A DNA stretch of 64,000 bases from Pedobacter quisquiliarum (GTDB taxonomy: Bacteria > Bacteroidota > Bacteroidia > Sphingobacteriales > Sphingobacteriaceae): contig NZ_BMIL01000003.1 in assembly GCF_014642175.1 (NCBI RefSeq), forward strand, positions 327,978 to 391,977. The letters run 5' to 3'. The notes beneath the pieces are model-generated. The model saw only the letters and a list, made by a program, of their open reading frames with translations. It made no database searches and was not told the origin of the DNA. Numbering within the stretch: the stretch's first letter is position 1; each line of letters opens with the position of its first letter. This document shows positions 55,743-64,000 of the stretch, one piece after another. Made by a program: the position numbers and the translations under genes.

Positions 55743-56356
55743 TAAAATAATCCGTGAATTTCTGCCTCTATCTTTTGAATAATAACGCCTAAATCTTCCG
55801 GATTGTTTGTGAAATCAAGCTTGTCTTTATCAAGGATCAGCAATTTGCCTGCGTTATAGCCCTTTATCCAGTTTTCGTACTTCTCGTTCAGCTTAGATAA
55901 GTAGTCAATTCTGATGCTTGCCTCGTAATCACGGCCCCTGCGTTGAATGTTATTTACAAGCGTAGGCACCGAAGCTTTAAGGTAAACCAGCAAGTCTGGT
56001 GGCTTAATAAACGATGTAATGTTGTCGAAAATGGCCCGGTAGTTTTCATAATCACGGGTGGTCATTAAGCCCATGTCATGTAAATTTTCAGCAAAAATAT
56101 AGGCATCTTCGTAAATCGTTCTATCCTGGATAACATTCCTGGAAGAGCTTTGAATGTCCACAATCTGCTGAAAGCGGCTATTTAGAAAATAGATCTGCAG
56201 ATTGAAGCTCCAGCGCTTCATATCTCCATAAAAATCCTCTAAATAGGGATTATTGTCTACAGCCTCGAACAAGGGTTCCCATTGATAATTCTTAGCAAGT
56301 AATTCTGTAAGCGTTGTTTTTCCGGCGCCTATGTTTCCGACAATTGCGATATGCAT
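55742..56356 (-). CDS. deoxynucleoside kinase
   Basis: 204 residues from ATG 56356 (an upstream in-frame start at 56407 overlaps trpS and is less likely). Walker A GNIGAGKTT at residues 7-15, later DRTIYEDAYIF and RRGRDYE. Member of the dNK/dGK/dCK family that phosphorylates deoxynucleosides for salvage. Base specificity is not clear from sequence. Confidence 0.92.
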   Translation of the reverse strand: MHIAIVGNIGAGKTTLTELLAKNYQWEPLFEAVDNNPYLEDFYGDMKRWSFNLQIYFLNSRFQQIVDIQSSSRNVIQDRTIYEDAYIFAENLHDMGLMTTRDYENYRAIFDNITSFIKPPDLLVYLKASVPTLVNNIQRRGRDYEASIRIDYLSKLNEKYENWIKGYNAGKLLILDKDKLDFTNNPEDLGVIIQKIEAEIHGLF

Positions 56357-56387
56357 GTATTTGTATTTAGATGATGAAGGCCTGAGA

Positions 56388-57386
56388 CTAAAACGATGTG
56401 AAACCAATAAGTGATCTTACTTCCTTGATGGTCTTCTGGGCGCTCTCTCTTGCCTTTAAGGCACCATGTCTGGCAACCTGACGCAAATAGGAGGTATCTT
56501 TCGCAATTTCCTCAATCTTCTCCCGGATCGGGGTGTTGAAGATGATCATGTCTTCAGCCAACTGCTTTTTGAAATCGCCATAGCGGATTGCACATTTGTT
56601 ATACTGCTCATCAAAGTGATTTACGGTATCTGCTGGCGAAACAATTTTCATTAGGTTAAACAGGTTCTCAATGGCTTCAGGTTTTTGCTGATTTTCTTCT
56701 GTCGGACCGCCATCGGTAACGGCTTTAGAAACCTTTTTACGGATGATTTCCGGACTGTCAGAAAGATAGATGCAGTTTGCATCACCTTCAGATTTGCCCA
56801 TTTTGCCTTTGCCATCTAAACCTGGAACTTTCACCAGATTCTCAGAGTAGCTGAATGCGAAAGCTTCCGGGAAAGTTTCTGAATTGTATAGACGGTTGAA
56901 GCGATTACCAAAAGTTCTGGTCATCTCCAGGTGTTGCTCCTGATCTTTTCCCACCGGTACCTTTGTAGCCTTGTGGATTAGAATATCTGCAGCCATTAAA
57001 GTCGGATAGGTCAAAAGGCCTGCATTTACGTTATCGGGTTGAGAACGAACTTTATCTTTAAATGATGTACTGCGCTCTAGTTCACCCATATACGCATTCA
57101 TGTTCAGGTAGAGATATAGTTCTGCAACCTCAGGTACGTCAGACTGAATGTATATTGTTGATTCTTCAGGATTTATGCCGCAGGCAAGATATTCCACAAG
57201 TACATGTCTCACGTACCCATGTAAATCTGCCGGCGTGGGGTGTGTAGTCAGTGAATGTAAATCAGCGATGAAAAAATAACAATTATAATCATGCTGCATT
57301 TTTACAAAGTTCGTTACTGCTCCAAAATAATTACCCAGGTGCAACTTACCTGTCGGGCGAATCCCACTAACTACCGTTTCTTTCAT
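56388..57386 (-). CDS. trpS: tryptophanyl-tRNA synthetase
   Basis: 332 residues, class I synthetase. HIGH-type motif TGKLHLGNY and KMSKS-type KMGKS are present, as well as the family phrase LTYPTLMAADIL. It charges tRNA-Trp. First gene of the minus-strand block with the deoxynucleoside kinase (31 bp later). Confidence 0.96.
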   Translation of the reverse strand: MKETVVSGIRPTGKLHLGNYFGAVTNFVKMQHDYNCYFFIADLHSLTTHPTPADLHGYVRHVLVEYLACGINPEESTIYIQSDVPEVAELYLYLNMNAYMGELERSTSFKDKVRSQPDNVNAGLLTYPTLMAADILIHKATKVPVGKDQEQHLEMTRTFGNRFNRLYNSETFPEAFAFSYSENLVKVPGLDGKGKMGKSEGDANCIYLSDSPEIIRKKVSKAVTDGGPTEENQQKPEAIENLFNLMKIVSPADTVNHFDEQYNKCAIRYGDFKKQLAEDMIIFNTPIREKIEEIAKDTSYLRQVARHGALKARESAQKTIKEVRSLIGFTSF

Positions 57387-57512
57387 GGGCCGAAATTAAC
57401 AAAAAAGGCTTATTGAATTCAAATAATTCAATATTTGACCTTAGCACACCAATTCTCAATTCTATTCCATTCTGGCAATACCCTGAATGAATAATTCTTT
57501 ACTTTTGAGCAG

Positions 57513-58247
57513 ATGATTAAACTTCTAAGGCACGCTCACCGGATTTATTTCCTACTGATCATACTTGTATTTTCAATCCTATTCTATCCACTATACTGGC
57601 TTGCGGCCAGAAAACCCAGGTGGTACGGTATCTTAAACAAACTTCGGGTTTACCATAGCAAAATCTGTAGCATACTTGCGGGGGTTCGTTTTCGTTTTAC
57701 CTTCGAGGTGCCTCTGGATCCAATACAGCACTACATCTACTGTGCAAATCATACCTCTAATCTGGACATCATGATCCTCTGTATCCTTGCGCAGGGGAGA
57801 TTTCACTTTATGGGCAAGGCGGAGTTGGAAAACAATCCCGTGCTCGGCATTTTTTTCAGGACGATTGATATTGCGGTAAACCGGGAAAGCAAGATATCTG
57901 CATTTCGAGCGTTCAAAAAGGCAGGAGACAACCTGGCGAATGGCATGAGCCTGCTGATTTTCCCCGAAGGTGGCATTCAGGATGAACACTATCCACCACA
58001 GCTGGTGCCCTTTAAAAATGGTACCTTCCGCCTGGCGATCGAAAAACAAGTGCCAGTGTTACCCATCAGTATTGTAAACGCCTGGGCGCTAAGCTGGGAT
58101 GATGGTTCAAAATATGGCACCCGCCCGGGTATTTGTGATATATATATACATAAACCTATCTTTACAGAACATCTGGAGATTAAACAGGATGATCAATTGA
58201 AACTGGAAGTCTTTAATACCATAAACAGTAAACTCGTTCGCACATGA
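57513..58247 (+). CDS. lysophospholipid acyltransferase (PlsC-like)
   Basis: 244 residues. One or two N-terminal membrane helices, then HX4D as NHTSNLD (His80, Asp85), NRESK and FPEGG. This is the PlsC/1-acylglycerol-3-phosphate acyltransferase fold. Its stop overlaps the gatC start (ATGA). A TACTTTTG box at 57500-57507 would start RNA at about the ATG, so the message might be leaderless. Confidence 0.9.
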   Translation: MIKLLRHAHRIYFLLIILVFSILFYPLYWLAARKPRWYGILNKLRVYHSKICSILAGVRFRFTFEVPLDPIQHYIYCANHTSNLDIMILCILAQGRFHFMGKAELENNPVLGIFFRTIDIAVNRESKISAFRAFKKAGDNLANGMSLLIFPEGGIQDEHYPPQLVPFKNGTFRLAIEKQVPVLPISIVNAWALSWDDGSKYGTRPGICDIYIHKPIFTEHLEIKQDDQLKLEVFNTINSKLVRT

Positions 58248-58534
58248 ACATCAACGAAGAAACCATACATAAAGTAGCGAATCTCGCAAGAATTGAGATC
58301 AAAGAAGCCGAGGTTCCAGGACTCATCGACGAAATGAGTAAAATTTTAACCTTTATGGAGCAGCTGAATGCGCTGGATACCAGCGGCGTGGAGCCACTCG
58401 TGTACATGAATGAAAGACATAACGTATGGCGGGAAGATAAAGCGAATACCGAGATCGCTGTTCATGATGCCTTAAAGAATGCCGCTGAACATAATGAGCG
58501 CTTCTTTATGGTTCCAAAAATTATAGAAAAGTAG
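58244..58534 (+). CDS. gatC: Asp/Glu-tRNA(Asn/Gln) amidotransferase subunit C
   Basis: 96 residues with the GatC pattern VANLARIEI and FMEQLNALDTSGVEP. It stabilises the GatA/GatB complex that amidates mischarged Glu-tRNA(Gln) or Asp-tRNA(Asn). GatA and GatB are not in this window. ATG overlaps the acyltransferase stop. Confidence 0.93.
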   Translation: MNINEETIHKVANLARIEIKEAEVPGLIDEMSKILTFMEQLNALDTSGVEPLVYMNERHNVWREDKANTEIAVHDALKNAAEHNERFFMVPKIIEK

Positions 58535-58594
58535 GGCAACTTGTAACATAATGCCAGGTACTGCAGTCTTAACCCCAAAACTAAAAGCTTTTCT

Positions 58595-59350
58595 ATGGAA
58601 ACTCCATTAATCGTCATCAAAGATATCGGTCGTAAATATGTAATTGGTGCAGAAGTCATTCATGCATTGAAGTCGGTTTCACTCGATATCAATAAAGGTG
58701 AATTTGTGGCATTAATGGGCCCCTCTGGTTCTGGAAAATCAACTCTGATGAATATCCTGGGCTGTTTGGATACACCTAGCAAAGGTGATTACATCCTGAA
58801 CGGCACCAACGTGAGCCATATGACCGACAATGAACTTGCGGAAGTAAGAAACAAAGAAATTGGCTTCGTTTTCCAGACATTTAACTTATTGCCACGCTCC
58901 ACAGCCTTGGATAACGTTGCGCTTCCATTGATTTACGCAGGTGCAAATAAGGAGGAGCGCGATCGCAGGGCAACTGCTGCGCTGGAGAATGTGGGTCTTG
59001 AACACCGGGTGACGCACAAGCCGAATGAACTCTCCGGTGGACAGCGCCAAAGGGTTGCTGTGGCACGTGCCTTAATCAATAACCCTTCAATCATCCTGGC
59101 CGATGAGCCAACCGGAAATCTTGACACCAAGACTTCCATCGAAATTATGGGCCTTTTAGAAGAAATTCACAGTAAAGGCAACACCATTATTCTGGTTACG
59201 CATGAGGAAGATATTGCACAACATGCACACCGCATCATTCGTATGCGAGATGGCCTGATTGAAAACGATTATTTAAATACAGACATTAAAACGGTATCCC
59301 CAAGATTATCTAAATTGCAAGCGTCGGGTGACGACTTTGAACAAATTTGA
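58595..59350 (+). CDS. ABC transporter ATP-binding protein (MacB/LolD type)
   Basis: 251 residues. Walker [11 protein letters not shown]-loop VFQTFNLLP, signature LSGGQRQR, Walker [10 protein letters not shown], switch His in VTHEE. It is longer at the C-terminus than the ATPase at 37759. No permease is adjacent; the MacB-type permease at 62654 is the nearest candidate partner. Confidence 0.93.
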   Translation: METPLIVIKDIGRKYVIGAEVIHALKSVSLDINKGEFVALMGPSGSGKSTLMNILGCLDTPSKGDYILNGTNVSHMTDNELAEVRNKEIGFVFQTFNLLPRSTALDNVALPLIYAGANKEERDRRATAALENVGLEHRVTHKPNELSGGQRQRVAVARALINNPSIILADEPTGNLDTKTSIEIMGLLEEIHSKGNTIILVTHEEDIAQHAHRIIRMRDGLIENDYLNTDIKTVSPRLSKLQASGDDFEQI

Positions 59351-59356
59351 TAATTC

Positions 59357-59905
59357 ATGAAGATATATACCAAAACAGGGGATAAGGGCCTCACTTCACT
59401 TATTGGAGGCACCAGAGTACCAAAATACCATCTAAGGATAGAAAGCTACGGCACCGTTGATGAACTGAATTCATACATCGGGCTTATCCGCTGTCAGCCT
59501 TTAGCTGCACATGAAATAGATGTCTTAAAGGAAATCCAGGATCGGCTATTTACCATCGGAGCAGAGCTTGCTGCAGATCCTGAACGTTCAAAAAGGAAGC
59601 TTCCGGATTTAAATACCGAAGACATAACACTGCTGGAAAGAGAAATGGATCAGATGAACGAAAGTTTACCGAACCTTACGCATTTCGTACTCCCTGGTGG
59701 CAATTCAACCGTCTCTTTCTGTCATGTAGCACGTTGCATCTGTCGCCGGGCAGAGCGCCTTGCAGTACACTTAGCTGCAGAAAGTCACGTGAATGAAAAT
59801 ATTTTGATCTATTTAAACCGGCTTAGCGACTACTTGTTTGTACTTTCAAGAAAAGTGAATTTTGATGCTGCTGAACCAGAAAATATATGGATTCCAAGGA
59901 TGTAG
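59357..59905 (+). CDS. ATP:cob(I)alamin adenosyltransferase (PduO type)
   Basis: 182 residues with the nucleotide motif YTKTGDKGLTSLIGG at the N-terminus and CRRAERL in the C-terminal half, plus SYGTVDELNSYIG. It attaches adenosyl to cobalamin for B12-dependent mutases. Lies 6 bp after the ABC ATPase gene. Confidence 0.94.
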   Translation: MKIYTKTGDKGLTSLIGGTRVPKYHLRIESYGTVDELNSYIGLIRCQPLAAHEIDVLKEIQDRLFTIGAELAADPERSKRKLPDLNTEDITLLEREMDQMNESLPNLTHFVLPGGNSTVSFCHVARCICRRAERLAVHLAAESHVNENILIYLNRLSDYLFVLSRKVNFDAAEPENIWIPRM

Positions 59906-59922
59906 CGTTATAGGAAAAATAG

Positions 59923-59955
59923 TTTGTTCTTATGAACATTTTTATTATACTTTTG
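59923..59955 (+). promoter_or_regulatory. candidate promoter of the DUF2795 gene
   Basis: TTTG (59923-59926), 21-nt spacer, TACTTTTG (59948-59955). Start near 59962, about 30 nt before the ATG. Confidence 0.6.
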
Positions 59956-59991
59956 CGGAAATTAATAATTTGTATATAAAAATCGAATAAT

Positions 59992-60213
59992 ATGTATTGG
60001 ACACTAGAATTAGCATCGCATTTGGAAGACGCTCCATGGCCTGCAACAAAAGACGAATTAATTGATTACGGTATTAGATCAGGTGCACCAGTTGAGGTAA
60101 TCGAAAACCTACAAGCGCTTGAGGATGATGGAGAACCTTACGAAACGATCGAAGAGATTTGGCCTGATTACCCGACAAAGGATGACTTTTTCTTTAACGA
60201 AGACGAATATTAA
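59992..60213 (+). CDS. DUF2795 family protein
   Basis: 73 residues, acidic, with the DUF2795 pattern ATKDELIDYGIRSGAP and VIENLQALEDDGE, ending in an acidic tail. Common in Bacteroidota, function unknown. Own promoter and own terminator. Confidence 0.88.
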   Translation: MYWTLELASHLEDAPWPATKDELIDYGIRSGAPVEVIENLQALEDDGEPYETIEEIWPDYPTKDDFFFNEDEY

Positions 60214-60230
60214 CATATAGACACATAATT

Positions 60231-60258
60231 AGCCTTGCCACGCAAGGCTTTTTTTTTG
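60231..60258 (+). terminator. intrinsic terminator
   Basis: AGCCTTGC and GCAAGGCT pair around a 3-nt loop, followed by a long T-run. It follows the DUF2795 gene. Confidence 0.92.
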
Positions 60259-60334
60259 GAACGAAGATTGTAATAGAACTGTCAGCAGCCTAACAGCTGA
60301 AAGAAACTTAAAACCTAACTAAAAAATTAAAATT

Positions 60335-60493
60335 ATGGGAAATCTACTCTATTTAGTGGCCGTAGTACTAGTGATACTATGGATTATTGGCTTCTTCTTT
60401 AACGGTTTTGGCGATGTAGGTGGTATCATCCACGTGCTATTGGTGATTGCAGTTATCGCGATTATATTGAAATTAATCAATAGAGCGACCTAA
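60335..60493 (+). CDS. small membrane protein (lmo0937-like)
   Basis: 52 residues: MGNLLYLVAV at the start, then WIIGFFFNGFGDVGGIIHVL, then a second helix, ending in LINRAT. Two membrane helices joined by a Gly-rich turn. It fits the lmo0937 family of small membrane proteins linked to stress. Own terminator follows. Too short to be certain, but pattern and position are good. Confidence 0.82.
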   Translation: MGNLLYLVAVVLVILWIIGFFFNGFGDVGGIIHVLLVIAVIAIILKLINRAT

Positions 60494-60513
60494 CTTCCAG
60501 GTTCAAAATATTT

Positions 60514-60545
60514 AAGGCTTCTGATTATTCAGAAGCCTTTTTTGT
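60514..60545. terminator. terminator overlapping the ispD stop codon
   Basis: AAGGCTTCTGA and TCAGAAGCCTT form an 11-bp stem around TTAT, followed by T on the plus strand. The right arm includes the last codons of the convergent ispD gene, whose stop is at 60525-60527. Confidence 0.85.
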
Positions 60546-61205
60546 TGAATAGTATGTTGCAATGTCCAGGTCCTCCTGAAAGGTGATCTTTATATTCTGA
60601 CGCTCCCCTTCAATAAGGTTGATGGCCGTGCCCATATGCTCCACTACAGATGCATCATCGGTAAATTCATTTCTAAAAGGTTGCAGGTATGCCTTTTTAA
60701 GTAACTTAACATCAAATACTTGTGGTGTTTGAATCAAGGCAACCATATTCCTGTTTAAAGCTTCAGAGCGCCCGCTCGGGCCAATCTTTCTGATGGAATC
60801 GGTTGGTTTAATGCTTACAACCACATTCCCCTGTGCCTCAGCAGCGACATAACTTCTCTTTATCAATTCGGGTGATACCAGGGGTCTTACGGCATCATGA
60901 ACGGCTACAATCCCATTTGCATTTATGGCACTTAACCCATTGCTTACGGAGTGAAAGCGTTCCGTACCGCCGCTTACCAATTGATGCGGAATGGTGAAGT
61001 TATACTGTTCACAAAGGCCTTCCCAATACGCATGCTGGTGAATATTCAACACCAGAATCAACGTAGGATTTAAGCCACAACGGAAAAAAGCCTCCATCGT
61101 GTGCATTAGAATAGGTCGCCCTTGTAGCAATAAAAATTGCTTTGGCACCTCCGCATTCATCCTGGATCCGGAGCCTCCGGCTACAATAATCGCATAATAA
61201 TTCAT
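60525..61205 (-). CDS. ispD: 2-C-methyl-D-erythritol 4-phosphate cytidylyltransferase
   Basis: 226 residues. IVAGGSGSRM near the N-terminus, VAVHDAVRPLV and IQTPQVF later. It is the CTP-dependent step of the MEP isoprenoid pathway. Single gene; its 3' end is within a terminator hairpin. Confidence 0.95.
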   Translation of the reverse strand: MNYYAIIVAGGSGSRMNAEVPKQFLLLQGRPILMHTMEAFFRCGLNPTLILVLNIHQHAYWEGLCEQYNFTIPHQLVSGGTERFHSVSNGLSAINANGIVAVHDAVRPLVSPELIKRSYVAAEAQGNVVVSIKPTDSIRKIGPSGRSEALNRNMVALIQTPQVFDVKLLKKAYLQPFRNEFTDDASVVEHMGTAINLIEGERQNIKITFQEDLDIATYYSTKKASE

Positions 61206-61224
61206 TCAAATAGGGCATTAAACA

Positions 61225-61266
61225 AAAATGGGAGACCTTGACCTGTCGGTTTAAATCTCCCATTTT
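61225..61266 (-). terminator. intrinsic terminator of queA
   Basis: AAAATGGGAGA and TCTCCCATTTT form an 11-bp stem with a 20-nt loop, followed on the minus strand by T-rich sequence. It lies between queA and ispD. Confidence 0.75.
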
Positions 61267-61289
61267 AGCATTTTGAATATAATAATGTC

Positions 61290-62339
61290 TTAAATAATCA
61301 ACATTGCGTCTCCATAACTATAGAAACGATACTTCTCTTTTAGAGCCACTTCATAAGCATTCCGCACATTTTCAAAGCCTCCAAATGCACTTACCATCAT
61401 CAATAGCGTAGATTCTGGGGTATGGAAGTTTGTGATCATTGAATTCGCAATGTTGAATTCGTAAGGCGGGAAGATGAATTTGCTGGTCCAGTCATTCGCT
61501 GCTTTAAGTGTTCTTGCAGAAGATACTGCAGACTCAATCGCGCGCATAGAAGTGGTACCTACGGCACAGACTCTGCGTTTTTTTTCTATTCCCTGATTAA
61601 CGATGTCCGCATCCTTCTGGGAGATGATGAACTGCTCAGAGTCCATTTTGTGTTTCGTTAAATCTTCAACTTCAACTGTTCTGAACGTACCCAGACCAAT
61701 GTGTAAAGTAACTTCCGCAAAGTTGACACCTTTAAGTTCAAGGCGTTTCATGAGCTCACGGCTAAAGTGCATACCTGCAGTAGGGGCAGCTACAGCACCT
61801 TCATGCTTGGCAAAAATCGTTTGGTAACGTTCTTTATCCTGAGCAGTTGCCTTACGTTTGATGTATTTAGGAAGTGGCGTTTCGCCTAATATCTCGATGT
61901 TTTTTCTGAATTCTTCGTCAGTACCATCAAATAGGAAACGGATGGTACGTCCACGTGATGTTGTATTATCAACAACTTCTGCAACCAAAAGATCATCGTC
62001 GCCAAAATACAACTTGTTTCCTACACGGATTTTACGAGCTGGATCAACAAGAACGTCCCATAACCGCAACTCCTTGTTTAATTCGCGTAGCAAAAACACC
62101 TCGATGGTTGCACCAGTTTTCTCCTTGTTGCCATATAAACGAGCTGGAAAAACCTTAGTGTTGTTTAAAATCATTACATCCTGGTCATCAAAATAGTCCA
62201 AAACATCCTTAAAGATCTTGTGTTCAATTTTGCCACTATCCTTATGTAAAACCATTAAACGAGCCTCATCACGTTGGTCGGAAGGCGTACTGGCAACTAA
62301 TGATTCGGGTAAATTAAACTTAAATTGTGATAACTTCAT
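61290..62339 (-). CDS. queA: S-adenosylmethionine:tRNA ribosyltransferase-isomerase
   Basis: 349 residues. Starts [15 protein letters not shown]; later [21 protein letters not shown] and HIGLGTF, all QueA marks. It makes epoxyqueuosine in tRNA from preQ1. No preQ1 riboswitch was seen upstream. Confidence 0.96.
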   Translation of the reverse strand: MKLSQFKFNLPESLVASTPSDQRDEARLMVLHKDSGKIEHKIFKDVLDYFDDQDVMILNNTKVFPARLYGNKEKTGATIEVFLLRELNKELRLWDVLVDPARKIRVGNKLYFGDDDLLVAEVVDNTTSRGRTIRFLFDGTDEEFRKNIEILGETPLPKYIKRKATAQDKERYQTIFAKHEGAVAAPTAGMHFSRELMKRLELKGVNFAEVTLHIGLGTFRTVEVEDLTKHKMDSEQFIISQKDADIVNQGIEKKRRVCAVGTTSMRAIESAVSSARTLKAANDWTSKFIFPPYEFNIANSMITNFHTPESTLLMMVSAFGGFENVRNAYEVALKEKYRFYSYGDAMLII

Positions 62340-62653
62340 GTTTCGATGTACTAATTAAAGCCGCAAAAATACGAAAATAATTCCATTAGAATTGATATAT
62401 TTTTTGTAAAGCGTCCAACTTTCAGGTCATATTTAAAACGCCAATTGTAAATGATCAGAATCAAGGATGGCAAGCGGTCCACCAGCCCTACACAAGGGGT
62501 CTCCAGGGTGATAGCCCTGTTAACCCCCTGTATGAGCCCTGTTAGGACCCTGTCGGGGCCTTGTAAAGCCTTGATCTTTCCCACATCTTTTCCGTCCATA
62601 TTTTTAATATATTGCTGTAACCTTTTTACCTATTGGAGGTCTAATTCACAATT
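62340..62653. other. intergenic region, 314 bp, with an 11-bp array
   Basis: No gene. The main content is a repeat array at 62518-62572 (given separately), with a degenerate extension to the left from about 62474. AT-rich DNA on each side should hold the queA promoter (minus) and that of the permease gene (plus). ATATTTTTAATATATTGC at 62599-62616 is AT-rich promoter-like, but without a clear TAnnTTTG. Confidence 0.6.
62518..62572 (+). repeat. five tandem 11-bp units starting TGT
   Basis: Units of exactly 11 bp: TGTTAACCCCC, TGTATGAGCCC, TGTTAGGACCC, TGTCGGGGCCT, TGTAAAGCCTT, directly followed by GATC. Only TGT at the start and CC near the end are constant. Further left, GGTGATAGCCC and others may be degenerate units. 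Non-coding DNA before the permease gene. It shares unit length, TGT start and adjoining GATC with the array at 7200-7291. Confidence 0.8.
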
Positions 62654-63898
62654 ATGATGATAATCAGACTTATCGGGGAGAGCTTCCGCTTTGCGGCAGA
62701 CGCCTTGCGGCAAAATAAGCTTAGAACAATGCTGTCTTTACTCGGCATCACCATTGGGATATTTACAATAATTTCCGTGTTTTCAGCAGTAGATACGCTG
62801 CGATATAAATTGCAGTCCAGTGTAGATAAGCTCGGTTCCAACACCTTATTTGTACAGAAGTGGCCATGGATCTTTGGCGGTGATTTCCAGTGGTGGAAGT
62901 TTGTTAACCGCCCACAACCCACCATGCGCGACTACAATGCACTGAGAGACCGTCTGGAGCATGTAGATGGAATTTCCTTTGAAGCAACTGCCGCCAACCG
63001 GACGCTCAAGTACCGGAGTGGATCTGTTGAAGGGGTGAACGTTATGGCGGTTTCCCCGGATTTCAATAAAACCTGGACACTTGACTTTCAGGAAGGCAGA
63101 TATTTTACAGAAAGTGAAGGCCGGTCGGCAAGTCCTGTAATTATCATTGGCGCCGAAGTGGCGAACGGCCTCTTTGATGGTGAAAGCGCCATTGGCAAGC
63201 AAATAAAAGTGTTAGGACGCCGTATGACTGTCGTTGGTGTATTCAAGAAAGAAGGTGATGATATGCTTGGTATGTCTCAGGACAACAATGCCGTGATACC
63301 GCTGGTATATGCAAAAGGATTGTTTGATATTGAAAATGAACAATACCAACCGCAGATTACGGTAAGAGGTAAGGAGTCTGTTGGGCTGGAAGAAGTGGAA
63401 AGTGAACTTTATGGTACCATGAGATCGATCCGGAAGATTCGCCCTGGAGCTGAAGACGACTTCTCCCTTAATAAAACAACAATGCTTTCCAACCAGCTTG
63501 ATATTATGTTCAAGATGGTGAATATTGCCGGATGGGTGATTGGTGGGTTTTCTATTTTAGTCGGCGGCTTCGGTATTGCAAACATTATGTTTGTATCTGT
63601 GAAGGAGCGGACAAACATCATCGGGATACAGAAATCATTAGGAGCGAAAAACTACTTCATCCTACTTCAGTTTATGTTTGAAGCCATAGCTTTGTGTTTA
63701 ATGGGCGGATTATTAGGACTGTTACTGGTCTTTATGGTGACGCAGGCATTCACGCATTTAGCTGACTTCGAGATCATACTTGACATCAACAATGTGATCA
63801 TGGGGATCAGCATTTCAGTAATCATCGGGGCGATTTCAGGCTTCTGGCCTGCATTCTCCGCCTCACGACTGGATCCGGTTGAAGCTATCAGGTCTTAA
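62654..63898 (+). CDS. MacB-type ABC transporter permease
   Basis: 414 residues. First membrane helix around 22-45 (LRTMLSLLGITIGIFTI), a periplasmic MacB_PCD domain (about 50-270), then three helices of the FtsX domain (about 285-405), ending DPVEAIRS, the usual end of this family. It has no ATPase domain. The ATPase at 58595 is a likely partner. The second Met (62657) is an equally good start. Confidence 0.92.
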   Translation: MMIIRLIGESFRFAADALRQNKLRTMLSLLGITIGIFTIISVFSAVDTLRYKLQSSVDKLGSNTLFVQKWPWIFGGDFQWWKFVNRPQPTMRDYNALRDRLEHVDGISFEATAANRTLKYRSGSVEGVNVMAVSPDFNKTWTLDFQEGRYFTESEGRSASPVIIIGAEVANGLFDGESAIGKQIKVLGRRMTVVGVFKKEGDDMLGMSQDNNAVIPLVYAKGLFDIENEQYQPQITVRGKESVGLEEVESELYGTMRSIRKIRPGAEDDFSLNKTTMLSNQLDIMFKMVNIAGWVIGGFSILVGGFGIANIMFVSVKERTNIIGIQKSLGAKNYFILLQFMFEAIALCLMGGLLGLLLVFMVTQAFTHLADFEIILDINNVIMGISISVIIGAISGFWPAFSASRLDPVEAIRS

Positions 63899-63976
63899 AT
63901 TATAGATCAATAAAAAAGGGGGTGTACTGCAAAGGAGGCCACTGAAAAAGTCCTTTTGAATTAAAGGGTAAAAAGG

Positions 63977-64000
63977 AGCAGAAGACAAAGGTTTTCTGCT
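63977..64000 (+). other. possible terminator cut by the window end
   Basis: AGCAGAA and TTCTGCT pair around about 10 nt and may be followed by a T-run outside the window. The bases 63899-63976 contain no gene. Confidence 0.4.

Noticed and set aside
62340..62480. preQ1 riboswitch in front of queA
   Set aside because: No preQ1-like stem-loop with an A-rich tail was found in the leader on the minus strand.
62351..62657. open frames of 68 and 82 residues across the 62.5-kb repeat array, on both strands
   Set aside because: They run through the 11-bp repeats on both strands with no family features, so they are not credible genes.

Overview
The window is a piece of a Bacteroidota chromosome, most like Sphingobacteriaceae (Pedobacter/Mucilaginibacter type). 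This rests on gene content (DUF4142, DUF4397 and DUF5686 proteins, a histone-H1-like protein, NAD-type ADH, SpmA/SpmB fusion, DUF2795), on several promoters of the form TTTG-N18..21-TAnnTTTG, on lipoproteins with an SxC-type lipobox, on the lack of strong Shine-Dalgarno sequences, and on a moderate GC content. No phage, insertion sequence, rRNA or CRISPR was recognised. Coding density is high, with about 65 genes and two tRNAs.

Layout. 1-13.1 kb: tail of a histidine kinase, DUF4142 lipoprotein, GH2 glycosidase, zinc ADH, myo-inositol-phosphate synthase, a HipA-like/DUF3037 pair, cold-shock protein, DAACS symporter, cardiolipin synthase, HAD hydrolase, NDH-2 and a DUF4397 lipoprotein. 13.4-21.9 kb: a tight eight-gene operon for sphingolipid and inositol-lipid synthesis: serine palmitoyltransferase, SDR/epimerase, PgpA-like phosphatase, GtrA-like membrane protein, DUF5686 outer-membrane protein, a CDP-alcohol phosphotransferase fused to DUF4833, a lipid hydroxylase and an Aur1-like PAP2 enzyme. 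22.0-26.8 kb: exonuclease VII, YceI, PAP2 phosphatase, a response regulator, DinB and YdeI proteins. 26.8-32.3 kb: the mutasome cassette imuA-imuB-dnaE2 with its own promoter and an embedded inverted repeat. 32.4-42.5 kb: PgpH-type HD protein, tRNA-Ser, a YbbA/YbbP-like ABC pair divergent from a TesA-like esterase, an S66 peptidase, histone-H1-like protein, rpiA and a YeeZ-like protein. 42.7-50.5 kb: tRNA-Arg, exonuclease/GIY-YIG fusion, a second response regulator, SpmAB, M14 and S9 peptidases. 50.8-57.4 kb: a minus-strand block trpS - deoxynucleoside kinase - kdsB - lipoprotein - pyrG - yidC. 57.5-64 kb: acyltransferase, gatC, MacB/LolD-type ATPase, PduO-type adenosyltransferase, DUF2795, small membrane protein, ispD, queA and a MacB-type permease.

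How genes work together. The strongest system is lipid synthesis. Inositol-phosphate synthase (4-5.2 kb) would supply inositol phosphate. The CDP-alcohol transferase would make phosphatidylinositol phosphate and the PgpA-like phosphatase would give phosphatidylinositol. SPT plus the SDR would start the sphingoid base, the hydroxylase would modify the ceramide, and the PAP2 enzyme would transfer phosphoinositol to ceramide. GtrA, DUF5686 and DUF4833 are candidate transport or envelope partners. No ceramide N-acyltransferase was recognised here. Two non-coding arrays of 11-bp units (about 7.2 and 62.5 kb) and a third motif array (42.6 kb) are not explained by any gene.
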